The notes under the pieces are model-generated. The model was not told where the DNA came from, made no database searches, and saw nothing but the letters and a program-made list of their open reading frames with translations. Source: Thermoprotei archaeon (lineage in GTDB: Archaea; Thermoproteota; Thermoprotei; QMSL01; B3-G16). Taken from it: a DNA stretch of 56,916 bases. How positions within the stretch are numbered: position 1 is the first letter of the stretch; each line of letters starts with the position of its first letter. The position numbers and the translations under genes were made by a program. Below, in pieces: positions 48,539 to 56,916 of this stretch. Location: the NCBI GenBank assembly GCA_021162845.1, contig JAGGXX010000068.1:1-56916 (forward strand), in the 5' to 3' direction.

Positions 48539-50494
48539 ATGCAAGAGTTACCCAAGGTCAGAGACTCACCTTCGCTGAGAAGCGAGGATGAACTGGGGGA
48601 AGTGGCCTCTGAGATCGTCAGAATCGAACGTTCTTATATTGATAAGGCAGAGTGGGAAGTTAAAGAGAATGCTAATGCTAATGTCTCCTATAGCAACTTC
48701 TTAGGCTTCTTGTTAGATAAGCTCATAAAAAGGGGGGATGTGCTGAAGGCATACCTTCCAGCTCGAGCGGTAGATGCCCATATGCGTGGTGACATTCACA
48801 TACATAAGTTACCCCATTCGCTTTGGATACCCTATTGCGCTGGTTGGTCCCTTCAAAAACTGCTCACAATGGGCCTTAAGACGCCCACGATATTATCTAA
48901 GCCGGCTAAGCACCTTGATACTGCGGTATCTCACCTAGTTAACTTCTTCTTTCTAGCAGCGCAAGAATGGTCTGGAGCCCAAGCCGTTTCGGCCTTTGAT
49001 GTATACATGGCGCCTTTCGTCAAAATCGATAACTTGAACGAACACGCCATAAGTCAGGCCATGCAACGCCTACTATATGAGCTCAACTACCCGGCGAGGA
49101 CCGGATATCAAAGCCCCTTCTCTAACATAACGCTCGCAATAGATAGCGTGAAGACGTTCCTAGATACTCCCGCCATAGTGGGGGGTAAGGTTATAGGGAC
49201 GGCTGCTGACTTCGTGGACGAGATCCTAGCAATAGATAAGGTGATGTTCAAGCTCTATATCCGGGGTGACGAAAAGGGTCAGCCATTTACGTTTCCCATT
49301 CCGACAGTCATGATAACTCCTCACTTTGACTGGAACGGCCGCAGATGGGGCGAGCTGTCCGATCTGATATTCGGGGCATTAGCTGAACGGGGCGTAGCCT
49401 ATCTCCTTAATGGCTATGCCACTAACGTAGAAGCGCTTTACGCTATGTGCTGCAGACTGACGATAGACGTTTCGAAGATTAATAATAATCATAATCACCT
49501 ACTCTTCAGCCCAATCGCGCTAACCAGCGGTAGGACACATAATCCAAGGGGTATATGGGCTACCCCTGATGCCACTGGGTCCATAGGTGTCGTCACGCTT
49601 AACCTCCCCCGGCTGGCCTATCTCTCTAAGGGAGATTGGGATGCATTTGAGGAGCTTGTAAGGCACGAATGTCATGTAGCTAGGGGCGTACTGAATACAT
49701 GGCGCCAGAGATATGCCCGTAGCATAAGGCAAGGGTTCATGCCTATGACGAAGCGATATTTGGGACATCTGATGAACCACTATAACACGATAGGCATAGT
49801 AGGGCTTCCTGAGGCTGTAGCTAACTTCCTTCAGGATCCGCATCTCTGGATTGAGGGATCGATCCGTGACATGGAGCGCGCCGTAATGGTAATGAAGAAA
49901 ATGGTAGCTTTCATCAGGCACATAGCTGAAGAATTCGAAAAAATCGATAAGGTCCCGTATAATGTTGAGGAAATACCCGGCGAATCCACATCGTACAGGT
50001 TGGCCTTACTCGACTGCAAGCACTTCAAGGGCCCTGTAACCGCTGGGGAGTGGGCAATGCCTATCATCGATGGCACGCCCTTCTACTCTAATAGCATAGT
50101 CCCATATTACGCGGACGTCCCAGTGAACCTTAGGGCTAAGTGGGAAGGTGAGGTGCAACAGGAGTTCACGGGCGGCGTAATGATGCACCTCTTCCTGGCA
50201 GAGATGCCTGAGCACGATGCGTTAAAGAAGTTCATCTATAGGTTAGTGAAGAATACTAAGGTCGTGTACTTCAGCATAACTCCCGCTATCTCCGTGTGCG
50301 GGAAGTGTTCATGGAATGGCGTGGGCATCTATGAGCGCTGTCCAAGATGCGGTTCGAGTAAGGTGGATGTATGGAGCAGGATCGTAGGCTATTATAGGCC
50401 GGTAAGAAGCTGGAACATAGGTAAGATCGCTGAGTTCAAGTCACGTGTACATTATAAGGAGCTGATAGCTGAATCGGCTGTTGTGAATATATAA
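48539..50494 (+). CDS. nrdD: Anaerobic ribonucleoside-triphosphate reductase
   Basis: This 651-residue class III reductase makes deoxynucleotides by glycyl radical chemistry. Signs are HMRGDIHIHKLP, an internal active-site YAMCCRLTID near residue 305, SNSIVPYYADVP, a zinc site (CGKC near 585, CPRCG near 602), and the glycyl radical loop RIVGYYRPVRSWN, glycine near residue 616. The N-terminal ATP-cone of many NrdD proteins is missing, so allosteric activity control may be absent. ATG with SD GAGGTG. The activating enzyme NrdG is not nearby. Confidence 0.95.
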   Translation: MQELPKVRDSPSLRSEDELGEVASEIVRIERSYIDKAEWEVKENANANVSYSNFLGFLLDKLIKRGDVLKAYLPARAVDAHMRGDIHIHKLPHSLWIPYCAGWSLQKLLTMGLKTPTILSKPAKHLDTAVSHLVNFFFLAAQEWSGAQAVSAFDVYMAPFVKIDNLNEHAISQAMQRLLYELNYPARTGYQSPFSNITLAIDSVKTFLDTPAIVGGKVIGTAADFVDEILAIDKVMFKLYIRGDEKGQPFTFPIPTVMITPHFDWNGRRWGELSDLIFGALAERGVAYLLNGYATNVEALYAMCCRLTIDVSKINNNHNHLLFSPIALTSGRTHNPRGIWATPDATGSIGVVTLNLPRLAYLSKGDWDAFEELVRHECHVARGVLNTWRQRYARSIRQGFMPMTKRYLGHLMNHYNTIGIVGLPEAVANFLQDPHLWIEGSIRDMERAVMVMKKMVAFIRHIAEEFEKIDKVPYNVEEIPGESTSYRLALLDCKHFKGPVTAGEWAMPIIDGTPFYSNSIVPYYADVPVNLRAKWEGEVQQEFTGGVMMHLFLAEMPEHDALKKFIYRLVKNTKVVYFSITPAISVCGKCSWNGVGIYERCPRCGSSKVDVWSRIVGYYRPVRSWNIGKIAEFKSRVHYKELIAESAVVNI

Positions 50495-50543
50495 AAATTT
50501 TTAAGGATTTTTCGTCATGCCCAGGAAATCTTCTACTTCGGCT
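50495..50543. terminator. T-rich terminator between convergent genes
   Basis: After the nrdD stop the plus strand has AAAAATTTTTAAGGATTTTTC, two T-runs in close order, as in archaeal intrinsic termination. The TldE gene ends on the other side. Confidence 0.4.
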
Positions 50544-51884
50544 TTAACTGGATAATGTAGCTTCCCCTATCATAACTGTAGGCGTGAATATGCTGCCCGA
50601 AGCCCATTTGCAATCGTTCGCGGCTAAATAATCCTTTAGCGATTGATATATGTTACCAGCGAAGGTTAGTTGCTTTAATGGCTTAGTGACCTCTCCTCTT
50701 TCAATCAGATATGGATTCGTCACGACTACGCTGAAGTCCCCTGTAACGGGGTTAACCGTGTGAACGCTCATCAGCATACCATCAAGAAGTATCCCTTTCT
50801 CCAACTCCCCTATCAGCTCCTCCTTCGACTTGGTGCCACGGTTGATTATTAGGTTGCTTGGGGCGACTCCCACCCTACCAGCTCGTCGGCTTGCATTCCC
50901 CGTACTGTTCCTATTCTCCCGCCTGGCGGTATAGGTATTGTGGATGAAGCTCTTCAATACTCCTCTCTCGAATATTGTCGTCTTGCCCCTGGCGACCCCC
51001 TCCCCATCATAAAGGGTAGTACCGATTCCTCCCGGCTTCGTACCGTCATCTATCATCGTGAAGGTATCCGCTAGGATTCTCTCACCCACCTTTCCCTTTA
51101 GGGGACTTAGTCCTTCTTGTACGTTATCTGCCGCGATTGCCGGAATTAGCAAGGACTGAATCAGACTTGCGAAGACCTCCTGAGTAAGCACGACCCTTCC
51201 ACTATACTTCCCTCCTTCTAAAGGTTCTGCCCTTAGCCCATCCTTAGCTAACCTGATGGCATCATTGATCATAGGTTCAAAGTCATTTATCATGCTACGC
51301 GCGGCTCTGTAGCCAAAACCCGTGGATTCCCTATCGCCCCTCTTCCCCTTGAGGTATATGAAGGCGTACATCCCGGTTCCTCTGTCCTCTGCCCATACAC
51401 CACGCGTGTTCACTATGAGTTCATATAATATCGATGTGTTTATAGCCGCCCGAGCTATTTTTAACTCCTTCCCGCGGCCCTTTATCCACCTCTTCAGCTC
51501 ATTCATCATGCTTATCATGTCGCTCGTTTCAAGTGTCACGAGTCCCTCATCATATCCTATCCATCTATGGCCCGGTCTACTGGGATCCGGAAGTCCCCGC
51601 CAATAGGGATCGCCTTGAGAGGCACGGGCCATCTTAAACGCGTCTTCCACAGCCCTTAGTACGCTTCTCTCATTGAAATCCGTGACATAGCTAATGCCGA
51701 CTTTAGTTCCTAAGGAGGTTCTTACGGAGGCCTCTTCTATCATTTTGGAAGAGGCCTGTACCTCTTCTCCTTCACATTTAACCTCCCTGGTTATGCCCTT
51801 CACTAGGCATACCTCAACTTCCTCGGCTCCTAACTTCTCTCCATATCGTAGTGCCTTTTCAGCTATTGTTTTCAGCTCATCCAC
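50544..51884 (-). CDS. tldE: TldE/PmbA-family protein (second copy)
   Basis: This is a 446-residue partner of the second TldD. It lacks HExxxH; signatures are GTTLYDGEGVARGKTTIFERG, SFIHNTYTARRENRNSTGNA and NLIINRGTKS. GTG 51884 follows GGTGGGTGG in the end of tldD and overlaps its stop by 8 bases; GTG 51893 is also in frame. Translation is coupled to TldD. Confidence 0.88.
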   Translation of the reverse strand: MDELKTIAEKALRYGEKLGAEEVEVCLVKGITREVKCEGEEVQASSKMIEEASVRTSLGTKVGISYVTDFNERSVLRAVEDAFKMARASQGDPYWRGLPDPSRPGHRWIGYDEGLVTLETSDMISMMNELKRWIKGRGKELKIARAAINTSILYELIVNTRGVWAEDRGTGMYAFIYLKGKRGDRESTGFGYRAARSMINDFEPMINDAIRLAKDGLRAEPLEGGKYSGRVVLTQEVFASLIQSLLIPAIAADNVQEGLSPLKGKVGERILADTFTMIDDGTKPGGIGTTLYDGEGVARGKTTIFERGVLKSFIHNTYTARRENRNSTGNASRRAGRVGVAPSNLIINRGTKSKEELIGELEKGILLDGMLMSVHTVNPVTGDFSVVVTNPYLIERGEVTKPLKQLTFAGNIYQSLKDYLAANDCKWASGSIFTPTVMIGEATLSS

Positions 51885-53277
51885 GCCTACCACCCACCAT
51901 AAGCTTCTTCACTCTTAAAGTAGGTCCTCCTAAACCCACAAATGCCCTCTGTCCCCACTTACCGCACCCTCCAAAGGGGGATGTAAATAACTCTAGTTCG
52001 TGTGAAACTGCATCGATGAACTTTAACATCTCGAGTATATTCCCAGCTAAGACTACATCCCTAATGGGCTCTTTTAACTCTCCTCCTTCTACTATGTACC
52101 CTCTAGAGGCAGTGAATGTAAATGTCCCATCCAGGTTCGCCTGCCCTCCACGGGGATCTTCGACTAATATCCCGTTCTTGGTCTCTTCTATTATCTCCTC
52201 CTTTTTCCAGTTCCCTCTCTCAAAGAACGTGTTACGCATTCTTACTATGGGCTCATGTCGGTAGTCCTGCGCACGGGCATTTCCTGTGGACCTAGTCCCA
52301 AGTTGGGCCGCTGTCTCCCTGCTCTGAAGATATCCCCTAAGCACGCCTCTCTCCACTAGGACCACCTTCTGTGTAGGTATCCCCTCGTCATCTACTGGCA
52401 TGAAATATCCTCCCTCAGGGACTATGCCTGAGTCCACGATTGTTACCTCCTCGCTCGCTATCTTCTCCCCAAGCCTCCCACTTAATGGCGAAACCCCGTT
52501 AACTATGTTGTCCGCCTCGCTCAGATGTCCGAAGCTCTCATGTGCAAATACCCCCGCCAATCTCGGGGTTATTATGACTACGTGTATGCCCGCAGGAGCG
52601 TATTTTGCCTTTGCCTTCTCTAATGCCTTCTCATAAGCCCTCTTGCCTACTTCCTCTGGTGTCCTCTCCTTAAAGAGCTCAAGTCCCCTGCTTCCACCAA
52701 TTGTTTCCGAGCCGTCCCCTGTACCTCCATTTACCTTAGTTACGGAGAAAGCGGAGAGGCCTATTAATAATGGTTCCACGTGGATTTTGCTTCCCTCAAT
52801 GTTAAAGAAGTCGATCACGCCATAATACGCAGCATATCTACTAAGCGCGCTTATGGTGTTCTCGCCTTTAGCTTGCTCGTACGCTCTCCTCATGAGCTCT
52901 ATTTTCACATCCCATTCGACTTCCCTTGGATGTTCCTTGATACCTCTTATTTCGAAGGTTCCACTCCTCGTCTCTTCTTTGGAAAGTGCTTGACGCCCGC
53001 TTCCTAAGGCCTTTGCTATGGAGATCGCCTCTTTAAGAGCGTTTAGAAGGCCCTCCTTTGTAGCATCACTAGTCGCAGCGAATCCAACACTTCCATTAAT
53101 GAAAACGCGCACACCAGCTCCTTTAATGCGTACTTGTCCCATCTCGCTCACTCTGCCATTCACGTATGCTAACGTTTCGTAGGTCGTATCCTCGAAACGT
53201 ACTTCAGCATATTGGACACCCGCTTCGCTTGCCTTTCTCATCAGGTACTCCGCTTCATCCTCAAACAATGCTTTCAC
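51877..53277 (-). CDS. tldD: TldD-family metalloprotease (second copy)
   Basis: This is a 466-residue catalytic subunit with the zinc site HESFGHLSEADN near residue 244, followed by GGYFMPVDDEGIPTQKVVLVE, LGTRSTGNARAQDY, PIVRMRNTFFERG and VEDPRGGQANLDG. It is the first gene of the tldD-tldE operon and divergent from the thiamine gene. It differs from the copy at 1.9 kb in the zinc motif (HESFGHL against HESAGHP), so the two may have different substrates. Confidence 0.92.
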   Translation of the reverse strand: MKALFEDEAEYLMRKASEAGVQYAEVRFEDTTYETLAYVNGRVSEMGQVRIKGAGVRVFINGSVGFAATSDATKEGLLNALKEAISIAKALGSGRQALSKEETRSGTFEIRGIKEHPREVEWDVKIELMRRAYEQAKGENTISALSRYAAYYGVIDFFNIEGSKIHVEPLLIGLSAFSVTKVNGGTGDGSETIGGSRGLELFKERTPEEVGKRAYEKALEKAKAKYAPAGIHVVIITPRLAGVFAHESFGHLSEADNIVNGVSPLSGRLGEKIASEEVTIVDSGIVPEGGYFMPVDDEGIPTQKVVLVERGVLRGYLQSRETAAQLGTRSTGNARAQDYRHEPIVRMRNTFFERGNWKKEEIIEETKNGILVEDPRGGQANLDGTFTFTASRGYIVEGGELKEPIRDVVLAGNILEMLKFIDAVSHELELFTSPFGGCGKWGQRAFVGLGGPTLRVKKLMVGGRRG

Positions 53278-53410
53278 CTAAGCTACTCTATAGGTCCTAC
53301 CTGCCTGAAAAGCGTTAAGCCATAGATCCTACATAATCCCTAAAGGCCACATACATAACACAGCTTACTTTTATCTCATCCTTCCCCTTAGTTATTAAGG
53401 TGAGTCCTTC

Positions 53411-54802
53411 GTGTACGATCTGATATGGAATCCAAAGGGAAAGATACCCGTCGCTATGACCATAGCTGGAAGCGATTCTGGGGGCGGTGCAGGGATAGCT
53501 GCGGATCTCAAGACGTTTGCATCCCTAGGGGTACACGGTGCAGTAGCGATAACTGCAGTCACAGCCCAAAACACGCTTTCCGTATCAAGGGTGCAAGCAT
53601 TAACCCCTGATATAGTCGAAGCCCAGATAGTTGCAGTAGCTGAGGACATAGGCATAGATGCCGCTAAGACCGGTATGTTGTACTCAAGTGATATCGTGGA
53701 AACCGTGGCTAAGACCACAAGACGCTATTCGTTTCCATTGGTTGTAGATCCCGTTATGACGGCGAAAAGCGGGGCCTCCCTATTATTGAGGGAAGCCGTG
53801 AATGCCCTCAAAGAAGAGCTGCTCCCGGTTACCACGGTGATTACGCCTAATATTAGGGAGGCCGAGCTGCTCTCAGGTCATAAGATATGTACTAGGGACG
53901 ACATGGTTGAAGTCGCTAAGAAGATATCCGAACTAGGGCCTAAGGCGGTCGTCGTTAAAGGCGGTCACTTACCCAATATCGGAAAGGCAGTAGACGTCCT
54001 TTATCATGAAGGGGATCTGGTGTTTTTTGAGGCTGAAAGGATACATTCAACGACCACTCATGGGACTGGCTGTTGTTTTTCCGCAGCTATAACCGCCGAA
54101 CTTGCGAAGGGGGCTTCAATAGTAGATGCCGTGAAAAAGGCTAAGGAAGTAGTGACTTTAGCCATAAGGTTTGGCTTGAGCATAGGTAAGGGTTTTGGCC
54201 CCGTCAACCCTATGGCCGTTCTCTACAGGGAAGCCACGCGTTATCCAGTTCTTAAGTCAGTGGAGAAGGCAATGGTAAAGCTCAAATCCTCTCGTTCAAG
54301 CGAGAAGTGGGCACCTGAGGTAGGGATCAACATAGTAGAAGCGCTCCCTTACGCCATCGATCTATGTGATGTAGTTGGCGTTCCAGGCAGGCTAAGGGCT
54401 ACTGGTAGGGGCCTTATGGAGGCCTGTCCCCCTGATTTCGGTGCCTCCAGTCATGTAGCTAAATACGTCCTCACAGCATTAGCTCATGACGCAAGAGTAC
54501 GTGCGGCAATGAATGTCCGCTTTTCTGAGGACTTACTTAAGGCTGCAGAAGCTTTGGGATTCTCCATATCATATTATGATAGGCGGAAAGAACCCCTTAA
54601 AGTTAAGACTAGAGAAGGCATGACCATACCCTGGGGAATGAAACAGGCCATCATGCGCTTAGGTCGAGTGCCAGACATAGTATATCATAAGGGCGATTGG
54701 GGAAAAGAGCCCATGATAGTCCTCCTCGGAAGGACGGCCCTTGACGTAGTGGAGCGCTTCCTTAAGATATTACAGGCTATGAACCCCTCTAAGAAGGGAT
54801 AA
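53411..54802 (+). CDS. thiDN: Fused HMP/HMP-phosphate kinase and thiamine-phosphate synthase (ThiD-ThiN)
   Basis: This is a 463-residue fusion. Residues 1-270 are Thi[45 protein letters not shown], and [16 protein letters not shown]. Residues about 290-460 are ThiN, the archaeal type thiamine-phosphate synthase: [32 protein letters not shown], and [16 protein letters not shown]. It phosphorylates hydroxymethylpyrimidine and joins it to the thiazole. Start is GTG with GGTGAG ahead. Confidence 0.93.
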   Translation: MYDLIWNPKGKIPVAMTIAGSDSGGGAGIAADLKTFASLGVHGAVAITAVTAQNTLSVSRVQALTPDIVEAQIVAVAEDIGIDAAKTGMLYSSDIVETVAKTTRRYSFPLVVDPVMTAKSGASLLLREAVNALKEELLPVTTVITPNIREAELLSGHKICTRDDMVEVAKKISELGPKAVVVKGGHLPNIGKAVDVLYHEGDLVFFEAERIHSTTTHGTGCCFSAAITAELAKGASIVDAVKKAKEVVTLAIRFGLSIGKGFGPVNPMAVLYREATRYPVLKSVEKAMVKLKSSRSSEKWAPEVGINIVEALPYAIDLCDVVGVPGRLRATGRGLMEACPPDFGASSHVAKYVLTALAHDARVRAAMNVRFSEDLLKAAEALGFSISYYDRRKEPLKVKTREGMTIPWGMKQAIMRLGRVPDIVYHKGDWGKEPMIVLLGRTALDVVERFLKILQAMNPSKKG

Positions 54803-54832
54803 TTTAACTATGTATCCTACTCATGAATCAGG

Positions 54833-55336
54833 ATGTATTACATAAAGGCCAAATTCATATCCGGCGTCATAGGGTGTAGTGTGGAGCTGGAAAGGAGGAT
54901 AGCGCGGTTATTTCATCTGCTCTCGGAGAAGGTAGAGGATAGACGTATCAAGATGTTATTGAGGTTCGTAGCTCGCGAATCTGAGAACCATGCTGAAACA
55001 CTGCTAGATATAGCCCGCACTCTTTCCGTAGAACCAATGTTAAGCTTAACTCCAAAAATGTGTAAACGCTACATCGGCGTGATGGGCGTTAAGGCGCTTA
55101 ATAGATACTCCGAGCTATGTAATCGACTTGAAGGGGGATGGAAGCCCACTATCGAAGAAATACTTCGTTTAATAGATGATGAATTGATGGCATATGAGGG
55201 CTTCGTTGGAGAGGAACTTATAGCTGAGGTATTGTATAAGATGCTAGGAGAGATATCACATGAAACTAAGGTTGAAATTCTGCTAAAGGAAATAAAGGAC
55301 GACGAAAACATCATGGAAGAATACTTGGTATTGTAA
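54833..55336 (+). CDS. Helical protein with ferritin-like features
   Basis: This 167-residue all-helical protein has ELERRIARLFHLLSEKVEDRR and RFVARESENHAETLLDIA early on, where ESENHAE offers an ExxxH pair as in rubrerythrin/ferritin-like diiron proteins. A second half (IDDELMAYEGFVGEEL, ISHETKVEILLKEI) has further Glu/His residues. The family is not identified with certainty. It follows the thiamine gene after 30 bases and may be co-transcribed. Confidence 0.55.
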   Translation: MYYIKAKFISGVIGCSVELERRIARLFHLLSEKVEDRRIKMLLRFVARESENHAETLLDIARTLSVEPMLSLTPKMCKRYIGVMGVKALNRYSELCNRLEGGWKPTIEEILRLIDDELMAYEGFVGEELIAEVLYKMLGEISHETKVEILLKEIKDDENIMEEYLVL

Positions 55337-55502
55337 ATGAATTACTTCGTATTGAATCGACTTAGCTAAGTTCATGAATGATATAGGCTAGGCTTTAGTT
55401 AGAGGCCCGAGAGCTATCTACCTAGCTCTACTTAATTTCATATTTATATCATAAATTTTAATCTCCTAGGGCCTTAAAGGATTAACAGGTGGTGATAAAT
55501 TA

Positions 55503-56916
55503 ATGAAGTGCTTCCTAGGCCTGGATATAGGCACTAAGAATATTAAAGCTGTGATAATCGGTGATTCAGGCGCTGTCCTAGAAAGGGCCACCGTTCCAGT
55601 TTATGATCTCATAAAACGGCCAAGAGAAGGCTTCGTAGAACGCGATCCACTCATGTTATGGGATCGCGTAAAAGCGACCTTCAAGAAGCTTAAGCTTAAA
55701 GATAAGATTGAAGGCATATGCGTTGACGCTACCAGCGGTACCATAGTCCCAATAGATGAGAACGGCGCCCCCCTCTGCCCGTTAATAATGTATAACGATA
55801 GTAGAGCTGTAGAGGAAGCTGAAGAGCTGAGGGCGCTTAGCCATGAGGCTCGTGAGTTCGAGAAATATCTCCCTATCGCACCCCAGTTGGTTCTTCCTAA
55901 GCTGATGTGGCTGAAGAAGAACGCCGCTTTCTTCTCAAGGATCCATAAGGTGCTTCATGAAAGCGACTATATAGTTTACAAGCTGACTGGTGTATTCGCC
56001 TCTTCCACCAATACTGCTGGTAAATCCCATGCCCTTCTAGATAAGCTAGCTTATCTAGAAGGCGCATACCGAGATGCGGGCATACCACCCGATCTGATGC
56101 CTGAACTCAAGCCCATAGGGGCTATAGTTGGTCACGTAACTGATGAAGCGTCAAGAGAGACTGGCCTACCAGCTGGAGTACCGGTGATCAATGGCGTCAC
56201 TGATGCTAGTGCTGGGGATGTGACTTCTGGAGCTTTAAGGTCGGGTCAGGCTAGCGTAACAATCGGCACTGCGCTCACGGTGCACGTAGTAGTCGATAAA
56301 CCCATACCTGATGATCTCCGGAGATTTTACTATAAGACCTATGTTAATAATCTCTTCCTAGCAGGGGGTTTCACGAATGCAGGAACCACGGCTTTAGACA
56401 CCATGAGTAACCTCTTGGGAAAGAGTTTAGATGAACTCACAAGTCTGGCTAGAAAGATACCCCCTGGCTGTGGTGGCTTAATGGCATGTACTGAGTGGTA
56501 CGGTGTAAGGGTTCCGAGGACCTATCCTAACGTTAAGGGCTTCTTCGTGGGCCTCTCAGAGGAGACCGCAAATCCTGGCGTCATATTTAGAAGCTTACTC
56601 GAGGGCTCTGCGATGGCCTTAAAACTCATGCTAGAAGCTGTGGAGGATGTAACCGAGGTTAACATATACGACCTTAGGATAAGCGGTGGAGCTTCTCGAA
56701 ATGACCTGTTTATGAAGATAATAGCCGATGTGACGGGTAAGGAAGTACGTGTCGTTGAGGAGCCCGATTCAGCTATAGGTTCGGCTATATTGGCCATGTG
56801 GGGGTGCACAGGTGAGGATCTAAATGATATAGTTTCCAGTGTGGTTAAGATAAAGAACGTGTTTAAACCATCTAGTGAACATATTGTACTATACTCGAAG
56901 ATGACAGACAAATACA
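55503..56916 (+). CDS. FGGY-family carbohydrate kinase (3' end beyond window)
   Basis: The gene starts at ATG 55503, behind GGTGGTGAT, and remains open to the last base, giving 471 residues of an expected 490-510. Motifs of xylulokinase-like FGGY enzymes are present: GLDIGTKNIKAV (phosphate loop), GFVERDPLMLWD, VDATSGTIVPID, the catalytic Asp in NGVTDASAGDVTSGAL, and the C-terminal signature ISGGASRNDLFMKIIADVTG. It phosphorylates a pentulose or related polyol. TATA-like TTTATATCATAAATTTTAA lies at 55442-55460. Confidence 0.9.
   Translation, partial: MKCFLGLDIGTKNIKAVIIGDSGAVLERATVPVYDLIKRPREGFVERDPLMLWDRVKATFKKLKLKDKIEGICVDATSGTIVPIDENGAPLCPLIMYNDSRAVEEAEELRALSHEAREFEKYLPIAPQLVLPKLMWLKKNAAFFSRIHKVLHESDYIVYKLTGVFASSTNTAGKSHALLDKLAYLEGAYRDAGIPPDLMPELKPIGAIVGHVTDEASRETGLPAGVPVINGVTDASAGDVTSGALRSGQASVTIGTALTVHVVVDKPIPDDLRRFYYKTYVNNLFLAGGFTNAGTTALDTMSNLLGKSLDELTSLARKIPPGCGGLMACTEWYGVRVPRTYPNVKGFFVGLSEETANPGVIFRSLLEGSAMALKLMLEAVEDVTEVNIYDLRISGGASRNDLFMKIIADVTGKEVRVVEEPDSAIGSAILAMWGCTGEDLNDIVSSVVKIKNVFKPSSEHIVLYSKMTDKY

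Noticed and set aside
52780-53007. Plus-strand frames inside the second TldD gene
   Set aside because: They are antisense shadows of a clear TldD coding sequence.
1-56916. CRISPR arrays, tRNA or rRNA genes, intact transposases
   Set aside because: Both strands of all gaps were read by eye; no repeat-spacer pattern, no T-loop consensus in a cloverleaf context and no transposase were found. A program such as tRNAscan could still find an intron-containing tRNA.

Overview
The window comes from an archaeon, most likely a thermophile of the Thermoproteota (TACK) type. The evidence is a diphthamide-type EF-2, ribosomal protein L15e next to an exosome-linked RNA-binding protein and the RNase P proteins Rpp30 and Pop5, a TRAM-domain protein, remains of a TFB gene, TATA-type promoters, GGTGATC-like Shine-Dalgarno (SD) sites, frequent GTG/TTG starts, and many VapBC and HEPN/MNT toxin-antitoxin modules. 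I cannot name the genus from the sequence alone.

Layout. 1-1.7 kb: the end of a membrane protein and a secreted protein of unknown function. 1.9-4.7 kb: a TldD/TldE metalloprotease pair; a second pair lies at 50.5-53.3 kb. 5-7.7 kb: a minus-strand operon of an unknown small protein, a B12-binding radical SAM enzyme and an ADP-forming acyl-CoA synthetase beta subunit. 7.8-11.8 kb: EF-2, whose family N-terminus begins upstream of the first ATG, and an orphan solute-binding protein. About 12.2 kb: a candidate C/D box guide RNA that I could pair with 23S rRNA. 12.5-16.5 kb: a sugar isomerase-like gene followed by the translation and RNase P block. 16.5-20.8 kb: a decaying zone with a ThiF-like remnant, an intact M81 (MlrC) peptidase, a frameshifted Gfo/Idh remnant and a broken DUF3604 gene. 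20.9-22.2 kb: an FmdE-like protein and an ECF-type membrane protein. 23-27.5 kb: a very large secreted clostripain-family peptidase with a CFI-box-like C-terminal membrane tail.

27.7-36.9 kb holds an MFS transporter, a Gfo/Idh dehydrogenase, HepT/MntA, and an ABC transporter operon with a large secreted repeat-domain protein. 37-41.2 kb is a defence-like island: three AbrB- or RHH-type antitoxin/PIN toxin pairs around about 1.5 kb of decayed DNA that contains a clear TFB pseudogene and weaker remnants. One pair has an elaborate palindromic operator around its TATA box.

41.8-56.9 kb is metabolic: an autoregulated-looking HTH gene, two MoaD/ubiquitin-like proteins, a ribokinase, a PadR regulator, an amidohydrolase with a perfect 20-bp palindrome at its promoter, an iron alcohol dehydrogenase, a second sugar isomerase-like protein, anaerobic ribonucleotide reductase, TldE/TldD, a ThiD-ThiN fusion, a ferritin-like helical protein and a FGGY kinase cut by the window end. 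Together the sugar isomerases, kinases, dehydrogenases, MFS carrier and broken sugar-type genes suggest an anaerobic heterotroph that is losing part of its carbohydrate catabolism. No rRNA, tRNA, CRISPR array or intact insertion sequence was seen.
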